This document shows, in pieces, positions 17,206 to 28,912 of a stretch of DNA of 40,515 nucleotides. This DNA comes from Desulfocapsaceae bacterium (lineage in GTDB: Bacteria; Desulfobacterota; Desulfobulbia; Desulfobulbales; Desulfocapsaceae), in contig JAUSAB010000061.1 of the NCBI GenBank assembly GCA_030653035.1, forward strand, positions 1-40,515, written 5' to 3'. Position 1 is the first letter of the stretch. Every line of letters begins with the position of its first letter. The notes beneath the pieces were generated by a model. The model was not told the DNA's origin, ran no database searches, and worked only from the letters and a program-made list of their open reading frames with translations. Position numbers and translations under genes: made by a program.

Positions 17206-19104
17206 TTATTGAGTGACAGCTTTCCTGATTTGATCCACGGCTATCCTGTTGGCAAAATACTTCTGCATAACAGCCCTGGCCACAGGTGCTGCGCTCGATC
17301 CACCATGCAAGCCGTGTTCAACGACAACAGTCACTGCAATTTCAGGGTCTTCGGCCGGGGCAAAACAGATAAACAAGGCATGATCCCTGTATTTATAAGG
17401 AATATTCTCTTCCTGAAGATGCTTGTATTGTTCCAGTCGCACCACCTGCGCCGAACCGGTCTTACCCCCCAGATTGATGCCTTCAATACGAGCCACACGG
17501 GCTGTTCCTCTGGCCCCTTGAATAACCTCAGCCATCCCCTCCCGAATCAGCGCCAGATATTTCCTTTCATTCTCCTGAAGTTCGCCTGCCAGTTTTGGCG
17601 TAAACGACTCCAGAACATTTCCGTCAGCATCCGTAACACTTTCAATAAGTTGCGGCACATACCGCTTTCCGCCGTTTGCCAGGATAACCGTCATCTGACA
17701 AAGCTGGAGCGGGGTTACCAGATTAAATCCCTGACCAATAGCCAGCGACAGTGTCTCACCATCCTGCCACTTCACCCCATATTTCTTTTTTTTCCATTCT
17801 TTTGTCGGGATAAGTCCACTCTTCTCATTTTCAAGCTCCACCTGGGTTTTAAGCCCAAGTCCAAGCTTATTGGCATATTCCGCCAGGGCATCAACCCCTA
17901 ACCGCATCCCGACCTGATAAAAGTAAACATCACAGGACTCACTGATAGCCCGCTTCAAATTTACCGTCCCATGCCCACCATGTTTCCAGCAGTTGTACTG
18001 CCGATTGCCAAAATCAATATGGCCCGGACAGAAGAATGTTGTATCCTTGGTTATCACCCCCTTGGCCAAACCTGCCAGCGCGGTCACCATCTTGTAAGTC
18101 GACCCCGGTGGATACATGGCCTGCAACGCCTTATTGATCAAGGGGTGCTTAGGGTTATCCAAAAGTGCGCTCCAGTTTTTACTCGAAATTCCACCCTCAA
18201 AATCAGCCAGATGCAACCGCGGAGTTGAGGCCAGCACCAGAAGCCGTCCGGTTTTCACCTCCATGGCCACCACTGCCCCGGACTTTTCATCGACGTCCAT
18301 AGCCTCTTCTGCCACCTGCTGCAGGTCTATATCAAGGGTCAAACGGACCTCATTACCAGGAACAGGCTCCACATGGGTCAACAACTGTTGCTCAAAACCA
18401 CGGGCGTTGACCTCCGAAGAGCTATTCCCTTTTTCTCCCCGTAGTTCTTTCTCCCTGAGTTTTTCAAGACCCATCTTGCCAATCAAGTCCCCACCCCGGT
18501 AAAAATCGGTATTTGTCTCCTCCAGTTCGTTTTTACTGATTTCACCCAGGTAGCCAATAATATGAGCGGCCATATCACCATAATGATAAAATCGACGAGG
18601 AAAGACCTCAATGCGAATCCCTGGAAAATCTTTATTATGCGTTTCCAGATAAGCCAAAGTATCCCAACTTAGATTTTCCTTTAATCGAACCGGGATATGC
18701 CTCTGTTTACTCTCCGCATCCCTGATTCGCTCCCAGAGAACCGAGACATCTTCCTTGAGCACCACCGACAGTCGTTTCAACAGACCATCAATATCATTCG
18801 AATCCTCACGCACCAGCACGACATTAAATGAAGGCCGATTCGTCACCAGCTCTTTCCCGTTCCGATCAAGTATATCGCCACGTGGCGGGGCCACCTCACG
18901 AATTCGCACCCGATTATTCTCAGCCCTGTTTTTATATTCCTCACCTTTGTGAATCTGCAAAAACCAGAGACGGAGAAGAATGATCGCGACAAAAAACACC
19001 ACCACCGCCCCCGTTACCAATATCCGCTTACGCAGTCCGTCCTGGGCCGCCTGATCGTGCTCAGAGATATCTCCGAGTTCTTTCAGAAAATTCCATTTAA
19101 TCAT
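17206..19104 (-). CDS. mrdA: Penicillin-binding protein 2 (elongation transpeptidase)
   Basis: PBP2 crosslinks peptidoglycan in the elongasome and is the partner of RodA. I place the start at ATG 19104 (632 residues), because the open frame further upstream only overlaps mreD. There is one N-terminal TM helix (ILVTGAVVVFFVAIILLRLW), a pedestal region with RIREVAPPRGDILDRNGKEL, and a transpeptidase domain with the nucleophile in PGSTYKMV (Ser335, Lys338), SCD (390-392) and KTG in GGKTGSAQ. The class B lineup is complete. It begins 28 bases after mreD and has only a weak ribosome site, so translation may depend on coupling. Confidence 0.96.
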   Translation of the reverse strand: MIKWNFLKELGDISEHDQAAQDGLRKRILVTGAVVVFFVAIILLRLWFLQIHKGEEYKNRAENNRVRIREVAPPRGDILDRNGKELVTNRPSFNVVLVREDSNDIDGLLKRLSVVLKEDVSVLWERIRDAESKQRHIPVRLKENLSWDTLAYLETHNKDFPGIRIEVFPRRFYHYGDMAAHIIGYLGEISKNELEETNTDFYRGGDLIGKMGLEKLREKELRGEKGNSSSEVNARGFEQQLLTHVEPVPGNEVRLTLDIDLQQVAEEAMDVDEKSGAVVAMEVKTGRLLVLASTPRLHLADFEGGISSKNWSALLDNPKHPLINKALQAMYPPGSTYKMVTALAGLAKGVITKDTTFFCPGHIDFGNRQYNCWKHGGHGTVNLKRAISESCDVYFYQVGMRLGVDALAEYANKLGLGLKTQVELENEKSGLIPTKEWKKKKYGVKWQDGETLSLAIGQGFNLVTPLQLCQMTVILANGGKRYVPQLIESVTDADGNVLESFTPKLAGELQENERKYLALIREGMAEVIQGARGTARVARIEGINLGGKTGSAQVVRLEQYKHLQEENIPYKYRDHALFICFAPAEDPEIAVTVVVEHGLHGGSSAAPVARAVMQKYFANRIAVDQIRKAVTQ

Positions 19105-19132
19105 TTTTAAAGTCCACAGCAAGGAAGCTCTA

Positions 19133-19669
19133 TCAACGAAAGTAATTCCCTGAACGCTTGCGCAGAATGCGAGGAGCAACGAAACGACGTTTGGACATAT
19201 GTTCAAACAAGCTGTTATAAAGAAGAAAACAGGGAATGGTGGCCACGGTCAGCATTAACGTCTCTTGCAGAATCTTGGCCCATGACCATTCAGGCAAGAT
19301 CCCTGGCAAGGTCAACGAATACACAAAATACATGCAAGAATACTCGGCCAAAAAAGCAATCCCCACCAAAGGAACCTGATAGGCTACCTCTTTAACCGGG
19401 CTCTTTTCTTTGAAAAACTTGAGGGAAACAAAAAGGAAAAGATAAAGCAGAGGATACGTTCCCAGATACAGCCCTGAAACAACATCCATAATCCAGCTCA
19501 AGACAAAAATGAGGCACAAGCCGCGCAGCCAGTCAAAGCGATAGGCAATAAAAGCGATCAAGATAAAGATCAGATCCGGACTCCCCAACCAGGAGGGAAA
19601 TAGATAGAAGATTGAAGACTGACTTACAACAAGAGATACTCCAACCAGAAAAAAACTGAGCATCAGCAT
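19133..19669 (-). CDS. mreD: Rod shape-determining protein MreD
   Basis: MreD is the small integral-membrane subunit of the elongasome. The 178-residue protein has five to six TM helices with the usual charged LGSPDLIFILIAFIAYRFDW segment after the first loop. The basic C-terminus (SKRRFVAPRILRKRSGNYFR) is probably cytoplasmic. Sequence conservation in this family is low, so identification rests on size, topology and position between mreC and mrdA. It starts 5 bases after mreC. Confidence 0.9.
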   Translation of the reverse strand: MLMLSFFLVGVSLVVSQSSIFYLFPSWLGSPDLIFILIAFIAYRFDWLRGLCLIFVLSWIMDVVSGLYLGTYPLLYLFLFVSLKFFKEKSPVKEVAYQVPLVGIAFLAEYSCMYFVYSLTLPGILPEWSWAKILQETLMLTVATIPCFLLYNSLFEHMSKRRFVAPRILRKRSGNYFR

Positions 19670-19674
19670 AGCAA

Positions 19675-20562
19675 TTACTCAACAACAGGATCAACAGCGC
19701 GTCCCATTTCTTCAGCTATTTTCTGTCTTTCGGAAAGATCGATAAAGACCATTTCTAATTGCCCAAAATCAACAATAGGAGCAACCTCAATCTCCTGAAA
19801 CATGCCCCGACGCTTTGAGCGCACTGCAGACACAGTGCCAAGCGGAATTCCTGACTGAAAAACGCCACCAATACCCGCAGTGACAACACGATCACCAACA
19901 ACAACATCGGCGTTTTTGAGGACATAATAGAGGACATACCCCTTATCGGCAGCCCCTTTTAAAATACCACGTACCCGACTTTTCTGAATCATGGCATCAA
20001 TCGCGGAGCTCGGGGCATTTGTAAGAAGAATCTTGGCGTAATTATCAGAGACCTGAATAACCTGTCCAACCACGCCCAAAGAGGTACGAGCGACCATCCC
20101 TTCAATCACCCCGTCACCTTTTCCCCTATCCACAATCAAGGTCTGAAACCAGAACGATGGGTCCTTGCCAACTACCCGGGCAGTAAGAGAGGGAAAGTTC
20201 TCTTCCTTTTTAAATTTAAGTTCATTCTCCAGATAACGGTTTCGCGCATAGGCCTCACGATACTGATCCAGTTGTTGCTGATAATCAGCAATCACTAACC
20301 GAAGATGTTTATTATCATCCCTGATAGTCCACAAAGCCAGATAATCACCTGTAAACACCTGCATAGAGCCGATCATTCTGGAAGCTCCACTCTGCAATGG
20401 CCCCAGAGTTTGCATGATCATCTGCTGCACGACCCCAAACTGTCCACCCACGGTGGAACCAAGCAAGAAAAGGGCAAGGATCAACACAGCCCCACCAAGA
20501 AAGAGTGCCCTCGCCGTTCCCAAACGAGACTGAGCCTTTTTAACGCTGGATGCTCTCTTCAA
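19675..20562 (-). CDS. mreC: Rod shape-determining protein MreC
   Basis: MreC is a bitopic periplasmic scaffold that activates PBP2/RodA. The 295-residue sequence has a short basic N-terminus, one TM helix (ALFLGGAVLILALFLLGSTV), a coiled coil (about 75-115) and a beta-rich domain with ARVVGKDPSFWFQTLIVDRG, GMVARTSLGVVGQV and DRVVTAGIGGVFQSGIPLG. The start is a TTG at 20562, because no ATG or GTG lies between it and the TM helix. It has a long C-terminal Glu-rich end. A 105-base gap separates it from mreB, without a clear terminator. Confidence 0.95.
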   Translation of the reverse strand: MKRASSVKKAQSRLGTARALFLGGAVLILALFLLGSTVGGQFGVVQQMIMQTLGPLQSGASRMIGSMQVFTGDYLALWTIRDDNKHLRLVIADYQQQLDQYREAYARNRYLENELKFKKEENFPSLTARVVGKDPSFWFQTLIVDRGKGDGVIEGMVARTSLGVVGQVIQVSDNYAKILLTNAPSSAIDAMIQKSRVRGILKGAADKGYVLYYVLKNADVVVGDRVVTAGIGGVFQSGIPLGTVSAVRSKRRGMFQEIEVAPIVDFGQLEMVFIDLSERQKIAEEMGRAVDPVVE

Positions 20563-20667
20563 GACTTTCTATTCTTCAATAACGCTCACCAGCAATTGAT
20601 GGCAATTTTTTCATCTCGAACTCTTGTCCATATCAGACAACCAGGACCTTACAGGTCAAACTTCCTT

Positions 20668-22002
<1,335 letters not shown>

Positions 22003-22031
22003 TTGACATCCTTCAGAAACCCTGTTATTTG
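22003..22031 (+). promoter_or_regulatory. Promoter of tRNA-Ala
   Basis: A perfect -35 TTGACA (22003-22008), a 17-base spacer and TATTTG (22026-22031; TTATTT with a 16-base spacer) lie about 30 bases before the tRNA. Confidence 0.6.
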
Positions 22032-22064
22032 ATTTTTGTTTTTGAAAATATACCAATTTTATTT

Positions 22065-23512
<1,448 letters not shown>

Positions 23513-23514
<2 letters not shown>

Positions 23515-23570
23515 TGCCTTACAGATTATTTTCTTGTTTTTTTTTGCAAGAAAATAATCTGTAAGGCACT
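23513..23570. terminator. 24-bp perfect inverted repeat between convergent operons
   Basis: The arm at 23513-23536 is the exact reverse complement of 23547-23570, separated by a 10-base loop that is nine T and a G. It begins within the serS stop codon and lies 48 bases beyond the end of the zinc-ribbon/TSCPD gene on the other strand. By position it should end both transcripts, but it lacks a T tail after either arm; the T run is in the loop. Confidence 0.7.
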
Positions 23571-23618
23571 TATCCCGTTCATCGGGGTTAGGAATGCAGG
23601 GCTTGTAAACCTACGCTG

Positions 23619-24203
23619 TTACGAATCCTGACCACTCTCCTCCAGATCATCAAATATCTTTTTGGGATTTTTGATATAACGACTTAACACCCGGGTCAAC
23701 ATATCGGGAAGGTCGTTCTTTTGCCGCGAACTCCGGTGTAACTGTTTGATCGTCTTTTCAAGACTGAGCACTTCACCAAGAAAGACATGCCGTAACACCA
23801 GAGAAACCAGACGGGTGATAGTGGTCAGGTTAGAGATACGAGACTGAAGATGATGATCTCGATCAAAAGCAGTTGAGGCAAAAATCTCCACAGGATTGCC
23901 CTGAAGCTCACTTACTGAGACATACCAGGTATTGAGCTCCCGATCTCGGGTACGATAGCGGACAGCATCAAGAACCTCGGGCAGATCCAGTGGAGCGGTG
24001 ACAGGACGCACCTGTTCGCCGCTATCGGATTTATGGAGATCAGAACGAATCAAGGTGCAGATCTTCCGCAGCACTTGCGGGTCTGCTTGTATAATCCGGA
24101 CGATCTGCCCGCACGAATCACAGAATTCATTCCCCTGCATGTCCTGCAAAAGAGCCCATTTACCACAACCGTCACAAACCTCTTTATTTTCTAAAGATAT
24201 CAT
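23619..24203 (-). CDS. Zinc-ribbon protein with a TSCPD-like (ribonucleotide-reductase-associated) domain
   Basis: From ATG 24203 this is about 194 residues. A four-Cys zinc ribbon comes first (CDGC at 10-13 and CDSC at 28-31). After a linker, residues ~75-180 follow the TSCPD pattern: RELNTWYVSVSELQGNPVEI and FASTAFDRD, a Leu-rich helix with LTTITRLVSLVLRHVF, then IKQLHR and DLPDMLTRVLSRYI. TSCPD domains form the C-terminal part of B12-dependent (NrdJ) reductases and also occur alone. No reductase gene is present here, so the role is uncertain. The start lies inside the end of aat; a longer frame upstream (to 24290) would overlap aat by more than 100 bases and is less likely. Confidence 0.7.
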   Translation of the reverse strand: MISLENKEVCDGCGKWALLQDMQGNEFCDSCGQIVRIIQADPQVLRKICTLIRSDLHKSDSGEQVRPVTAPLDLPEVLDAVRYRTRDRELNTWYVSVSELQGNPVEIFASTAFDRDHHLQSRISNLTTITRLVSLVLRHVFLGEVLSLEKTIKQLHRSSRQKNDLPDMLTRVLSRYIKNPKKIFDDLEESGQDS

Positions 24204-24879
24204 TACACCATTTTCCATCGGGAACAGTTGTTTGGATAAAAGAGTTGAGTTGATCAAGAAATTCTGTTCCTGAAATTTCTCGAGCCCCAAAACTTGCTAA
24301 ATGCCGAGTCGTCATCTGACAATCTATAAGCTGAAAATTTGCCACTTTCAACCTGTCAATCAAAGCAACAAGGGCGACCTTGGAACCATTGCTGCCACGA
24401 GTGAACATCGATTCGCCGAAAAAAATCCGATCAAGGGCAATACCGTACAAACCACCTGCCAGGGTCTCACCCTGCCAGCATTCAACCGAATGGGCATATC
24501 CCAGATCATGCAACCGGCAATAGGCCTCGTGCATCTCATTACTAATCCAGGTCCCCTCTCCCTTTTCCATGCGAACTTGGGCACAAGAAGCCATAACCTT
24601 TGCAAAATCCTGGTCAAACGTGACCGTAAACTGCTTCTTTCTGACATCTCGGGCCAACCTACTGCTGACCCTGAACTCGTTCAGGAAAAGGACCATCCTT
24701 GGATCAAGGAACCACCAAAGAATCGGATCTCCAGGAGAAAACCAGGGGAAAATGCCTGATCGGTAGGCTGCCACAAGTCTAGCCGGCTGCAGATCACCAC
24801 CAAAGGCCAAGAGCCCGTTTTCATCGGCCGCGTCTGGTGGAGGAAAATTGATTTCTTCACTTAACCGAAAGAGAGCCAT
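24184..24879 (-). CDS. aat: Leucyl/phenylalanyl-tRNA-protein transferase
   Basis: Aat adds Leu or Phe to proteins with N-terminal Arg or Lys, marking them for ClpS-ClpAP degradation (N-end rule). The 231-residue protein has the family hallmarks: FPPPDAADENGLLAFGGDL, YRSGIFPWF, PILWWFLDPRMVL, GTWISNEMHEAYCRLHDLGY, HSVECW, LAGGLYGIAL, FFGESMF and DCQMTTRHLASFGAREI. The ATG at 24879 follows directly after the kinase stop, with only a moderate AGGTTG ribosome site. Its 3' end overlaps the next gene. Confidence 0.96.
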   Translation of the reverse strand: MALFRLSEEINFPPPDAADENGLLAFGGDLQPARLVAAYRSGIFPWFSPGDPILWWFLDPRMVLFLNEFRVSSRLARDVRKKQFTVTFDQDFAKVMASCAQVRMEKGEGTWISNEMHEAYCRLHDLGYAHSVECWQGETLAGGLYGIALDRIFFGESMFTRGSNGSKVALVALIDRLKVANFQLIDCQMTTRHLASFGAREISGTEFLDQLNSFIQTTVPDGKWCNDIFRK

Positions 24880-24883
24880 ACCA

Positions 24884-26944
24884 TCAGACAACCTGACTCA
24901 AAGGAAGAGTAATAACAAATTCAGCGCCCTGCCCATAAATACCCGTGGCACTTATCATGCCATGGTGCCGTTCAACGATCTTCTTGCAGATGGACAAACC
25001 AATTCCCGTCCCCTTAATTTTTTGCTGAGTATGCAAGCGCTGGAAGACCGCAAAAATCTTTTCCTGATATTCCGGTTGAAACCCCATGCCATTATCCTTT
25101 ATAGAAATGGAGACATGGTTTTTTGCGTCATACTCATCCGGCACTTGAATGCGCGTAACTCGTATCTGAGGAACACGATCAGGATGACGATATTTCAGAC
25201 TGTTACCAATAATATTCTGAAAAAGTTGCCGCATTTGCAAAGGGTCTGCCATGATAACCCCCAGATCGTCAATTGAGATAATGGCACCACTCTCTTCTAT
25301 CTTGATGACCAGATCCTCAAGAACCTCCTCAATAATGCTGTTTAGATGCACCTGGGTAACAGGCTGAAAGTCCTTCTCAATCCTGGAATAGGAGAGGAGA
25401 CCGTTAATCAACATCTGCATACGGTCTGCCGAATTCATAATCCGTTCAAGATAAGCCCTTCCTTTTTCGGTAAGGATTGCAAAAAAATTGCTTTGCAAAC
25501 GCCTGCTGAACGCCTGGATCAACATCAATGGTTCCTGCAGATCATGCGAAATCACTCGGGAGAAATCCTGGAGTTCCTGGTTACGCAAAAGCAGCGCCTG
25601 AGCCGCCTGCGACAATTCTTTTTCCGCCTCTTTCCAACTGCTGATATCCCTTGACACCTCTATAATCCCAATCAGTTTACCGATGGGTGTACGAAAAGGG
25701 GTCGCGGTTACCACACAGGGGAAACTGCTGCCGTCCACCCGTGTTTTTCTCACCTCCACCTCTACCCTTTCAGCACCCGCGAGGATTCTAGTCAAAGGAC
25801 ATGCAGGAGTATGGCAAGGCCGCCCGGCAAAAACCTCAAAACATTTACGTCCGGTGATTGCCTCACCATGTCGGCCCGTAAGGGCCATGAACGCCCGGTT
25901 GGCGCGAATGACCGTAAAGTTTCTGTCAACAATATGCATTCCATCGGGCGCGCTGTTAAAGATTTGAATAAATTCATCATTAATTTCGACCAAGGATTTT
26001 TCAACCTGCTGCTGCACCTTGAACTTGGCATCAAGAAGGATATTCGCTCTCCTCAATTCTGCTGTGCGGCTGGCAACCCTGAGCTCGAGCTCTTCCCTAA
26101 TCTTGACCAGCTCCTGTTCACTCTGTTTATGCTCTTCAATTTCCAGGAGAAGACGCTGATTCGTTTCCAGCAATTGTTGACTACGAGCATCCAATCGTCT
26201 GGCAAAAAATTGAATCACCAACAGCCCCATGATTACCGCCATAAAATGACTGATCAGCAGCGGCCAAAGAGATCTTTGCGAATGCAGAGGCATGGAAATG
26301 GAGATCCCGCCACGGATCTCACCCAAACTATAATTATCATGGCAGGAAAGGCACGCCCCCGTGACATACAATGGCGCCATATAATGGAATATTTCTCCTT
26401 CCGGACTACTGACAAAGGTGCTCTGCTCCTTAATCCCCTTCTCAAAATCCTTGAGCCATGCCTCCTCCCAAGGCAAGGCTTTGTTTTCAGGGCGGACGGG
26501 GTTAAGACTGGTGAGATGAAACCGCACCTTGCTCTGTTTATCGGCAAGATCACCAATTTGCCGAGTCATAAAGGCGGGATTGATTCTGGTAAGCAGGCGA
26601 CCATCATTCGTGACGATACCTTGCTGATCTTCAGGCAGATATGGGTTAAGAGGGTTTTTCTCATCGGTGAAGACAAAGACTCCCCCGTGCTCTGCATTCC
26701 AGGCGCGCACCGCAACAATATGGGTCAAATAGCCCCTGGCTGTTTCCAGGGCAATGGCATTTTTTTCACGGGTAGCATTCGCTTGATTCCATAAAAAAGA
26801 AAACAGAACAGTGAAGCCCCAGATCACACTGGCAATAGCCCGATATTTTTTTATCGACTTACTGATGATGGAAGTTGGTATAGGCAAGTGATTGCAGGAA
26901 GGTAAAATTAGAGACATCCGAGTAAACCGACATGACAAAACCAC
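24884..26944 (-). CDS. Membrane sensor histidine kinase with a periplasmic haem-binding (DUF3365-like) domain
   Basis: This is a 686-residue kinase in this order: TM1 (about 32-52); a periplasmic domain of ~180 residues of the Tll0287/DUF3365 type holding a c-type haem motif CLSCH (198-202); TM2 (228-248); a coiled coil with VASRTAELRRAN; a PAS domain (about 325-440) with three Cys in its middle (368, 377, 382); a HisKA phospho-acceptor in ISHDLQEPL (His467); and a HATPase with N box QNIIGNSLKY, DNGMGF and GTGIGLSICKK. It probably senses redox state or a haem ligand. The start is taken as GTG 26944, eight bases after GGAG; ATG 26917 is the alternative. No response regulator is adjacent. It sits between a ThDP enzyme and aat in an apparent operon. 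Confidence 0.88.
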   Translation of the reverse strand: MVLSCRFTRMSLILPSCNHLPIPTSIISKSIKKYRAIASVIWGFTVLFSFLWNQANATREKNAIALETARGYLTHIVAVRAWNAEHGGVFVFTDEKNPLNPYLPEDQQGIVTNDGRLLTRINPAFMTRQIGDLADKQSKVRFHLTSLNPVRPENKALPWEEAWLKDFEKGIKEQSTFVSSPEGEIFHYMAPLYVTGACLSCHDNYSLGEIRGGISISMPLHSQRSLWPLLISHFMAVIMGLLVIQFFARRLDARSQQLLETNQRLLLEIEEHKQSEQELVKIREELELRVASRTAELRRANILLDAKFKVQQQVEKSLVEINDEFIQIFNSAPDGMHIVDRNFTVIRANRAFMALTGRHGEAITGRKCFEVFAGRPCHTPACPLTRILAGAERVEVEVRKTRVDGSSFPCVVTATPFRTPIGKLIGIIEVSRDISSWKEAEKELSQAAQALLLRNQELQDFSRVISHDLQEPLMLIQAFSRRLQSNFFAILTEKGRAYLERIMNSADRMQMLINGLLSYSRIEKDFQPVTQVHLNSIIEEVLEDLVIKIEESGAIISIDDLGVIMADPLQMRQLFQNIIGNSLKYRHPDRVPQIRVTRIQVPDEYDAKNHVSISIKDNGMGFQPEYQEKIFAVFQRLHTQQKIKGTGIGLSICKKIVERHHGMISATGIYGQGAEFVITLPLSQVV

Positions 26945-26998
26945 GTTGTCATCTCCATGGCAAAAACGGGACAAGGTACCGTAACACAATAAGATGTA

Positions 26999-28720
26999 TC
27001 ACAAGAGACACGTCTTGTCACGAAGCTCCTGAAAAAAAACCTTTTCATTCTGCGAGTAATCGACAGGGACCTCAATCAGATGAAGGCCTGGTTGTTTGAG
27101 ACATCTCAACAGCAACGGAGCCAGTTCTCCAGCGCCCGAAACCCGATACCCGTTAGCCCCATAACTCTGTGCGTAGTGTATAAAATCAGGGTTCAAAAAG
27201 TCAAGACCGAAATCCGGCAAGTTCATCCCGCCCTGTTTCCATTTAATCATCCCGTAACCATTATCGCGCAGGATAATGACGACCAGATGCAATTTAAGAC
27301 GAATAGCTGTTTCCATCTCCTGAGAGTTCATCATGAAACCGCCATCTCCACACACAGCCACAACCTGCCTCTCCGGATACAAGAGCTTGGCGGCAATGGC
27401 TACGGGAAGACCGGCGCCCATTGTGGCCAGGGCATTATCGAGCAGCAGTGAATCCGGCTGGGTCGCTTTGAAATTACGAGCAAACCAGATCTTGTACATG
27501 CCATTATCGAGAGAGATAATGCTGCTGTCAGCGACACTATTGCGAACATCGTTGACAATCCGTTGCGGGGTAGCAGGAAATCGATCATGGCCTTGCGCGC
27601 AATAGACATGGGTATTGATTTCTTTATGGAGGCGCTGAAAATAATCATAGTCCGGGCTGGACGGATTGGTCGCTCCTGTGCCGCACCCCAAGAGTACTTC
27701 CTGCGGGGCCTCCATGGCACCCGCGACACTGGGCCATCCTTGGCCTACGTGAACGAGTTGCAATAACTGGATAAGACTGATGCCGATATCACCAATAACT
27801 TCATGCTGAGGAAAATAAACTTCGTCAATGTCAGCTGGTAGATAATTAACATGGACAACCTGCATTCCCCTTTGATTCATAAAAAATGGCGGTTTTTCGA
27901 CAAGATCATGACCAACATTGATAATCACATCGGCTCGTTCAATGGCACAATGCAGGTAATCATGATCAGAAAGAGCGGCCGTGCCCAATGAATAGGGAGA
28001 GCGCTCATCAATAATCCCCTTGCCCATCTGGGTAGTAAAAAAGTAGATGCCTGTTTTTTCAATAAGCTCGCGCGCAACCTGGCACACATCCGGTCTTTTA
28101 GCCTCGGCCCCAAACAGAAACAGGGGATACTGCGCCTGATTGATGAGTCCTGCCGCAGCAACAAGAGAAACGGGACTGGCATGGGGAGGACACAGACGGG
28201 TCAGGGCAAAGGGCTGGTTTTCTGTTTCTTCCGCCGCAATATCCTCCGGCAGCTCCAGATGAACCGGGCCAGGCTTCTCTGCGGTTGCAATTCTGAACAT
28301 GTCACGAACCAGGGGCGGGATACTGCCGGCAGTCACAACCTGCTTGGTGAATTTAGTTAAAGGCCCCATCATTCGCACGACATCAAGGATCTGAAAACGT
28401 CCCTGCTTACTCTTCTTGATTGGCTTCTGACCAGTAATAAAAAGAGCGGGCATACCGCCAAGAAGTGCGTAAGAAACGGCCGTAACGAAATTCGTCGCTC
28501 CCGGCCCAAGGGTCGAAAGACAGACCCCGGGTCTACCGGTAAGTCTGCCATAGGTGGCCGCCATAAATCCTGCCGCCTGCTCATGACGGGTCAGGATCAA
28601 ACGAATGGAAGATGTTCGCAGGGCCTCAAGAAAGACCAGATTCTCTTCACCGGGAATACCAAATATAGTGTCAACCCCTTCATTCTCAAGGCACCGTACC
28701 AGCAGTTCAGCTCCATTCAT
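26999..28720 (-). CDS. Acetolactate-synthase-like ThDP-dependent enzyme
   Basis: The 573 residues cover the three domains of the acetolactate synthase / pyruvate oxidase family. The N-terminal ThDP domain has FGIPGEENLVFLEAL and the catalytic Glu47 in TRHEQAAGFMA, with STLGPGATN after it. The central domain spans about 185-325. The C-terminal domain has the diphosphate/Mg motif GDGGFMMNSQEMETA (from 458) and Asn487. It resembles the stand-alone 'large subunit' group with LDNGMYKIWFARN and LLDNALATMGAGLP. No regulatory small subunit (ilvN/ilvH) or ilvC is nearby, so a branched-chain biosynthetic role is uncertain. AGGAAG precedes the ATG. The haem-type kinase follows 54 bases later. Confidence 0.85.
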   Translation of the reverse strand: MNGAELLVRCLENEGVDTIFGIPGEENLVFLEALRTSSIRLILTRHEQAAGFMAATYGRLTGRPGVCLSTLGPGATNFVTAVSYALLGGMPALFITGQKPIKKSKQGRFQILDVVRMMGPLTKFTKQVVTAGSIPPLVRDMFRIATAEKPGPVHLELPEDIAAEETENQPFALTRLCPPHASPVSLVAAAGLINQAQYPLFLFGAEAKRPDVCQVARELIEKTGIYFFTTQMGKGIIDERSPYSLGTAALSDHDYLHCAIERADVIINVGHDLVEKPPFFMNQRGMQVVHVNYLPADIDEVYFPQHEVIGDIGISLIQLLQLVHVGQGWPSVAGAMEAPQEVLLGCGTGATNPSSPDYDYFQRLHKEINTHVYCAQGHDRFPATPQRIVNDVRNSVADSSIISLDNGMYKIWFARNFKATQPDSLLLDNALATMGAGLPVAIAAKLLYPERQVVAVCGDGGFMMNSQEMETAIRLKLHLVVIILRDNGYGMIKWKQGGMNLPDFGLDFLNPDFIHYAQSYGANGYRVSGAGELAPLLLRCLKQPGLHLIEVPVDYSQNEKVFFQELRDKTCLL

Positions 28721-28772
28721 GATTCTTCCTCACAGCTCTTTTGCTCATGCAAATAGTGATCATGCAACTTAC

Positions 28773-28912
28773 GGGTATCTTGAAAAATCAGGATTTTTGT
28801 TCAAGATCAAGGCGTAAGAAAAAAATTATCTTCGGAATATTAAATATATGCCTGCGGTAATTTTTTCGAACAACGCAGAGATTGAACAAAAAGACAATTT
28901 TTCAAGATACCC
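28773..28912. mobile_element. 140-bp MITE-like palindromic element
   Basis: The ends are inverted repeats. GGGTATCTTGAAAAAT at the left (28773-28788) matches exactly the reverse complement of 28897-28912, and after a 4-5 base mismatch TTTTTGTTCAA matches again, so the arms are 31-32 bases. The inner ~75 bases are also roughly self-complementary (AAAAAATTA elements facing one another), making one long imperfect hairpin. The element is flanked on both sides by TTAC (28769-28772 and 28913-28916), which looks like a 4-bp target-site duplication. It has no coding capacity. The right-hand TTAC contains the stop codon of the permease gene. Confidence 0.65.
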
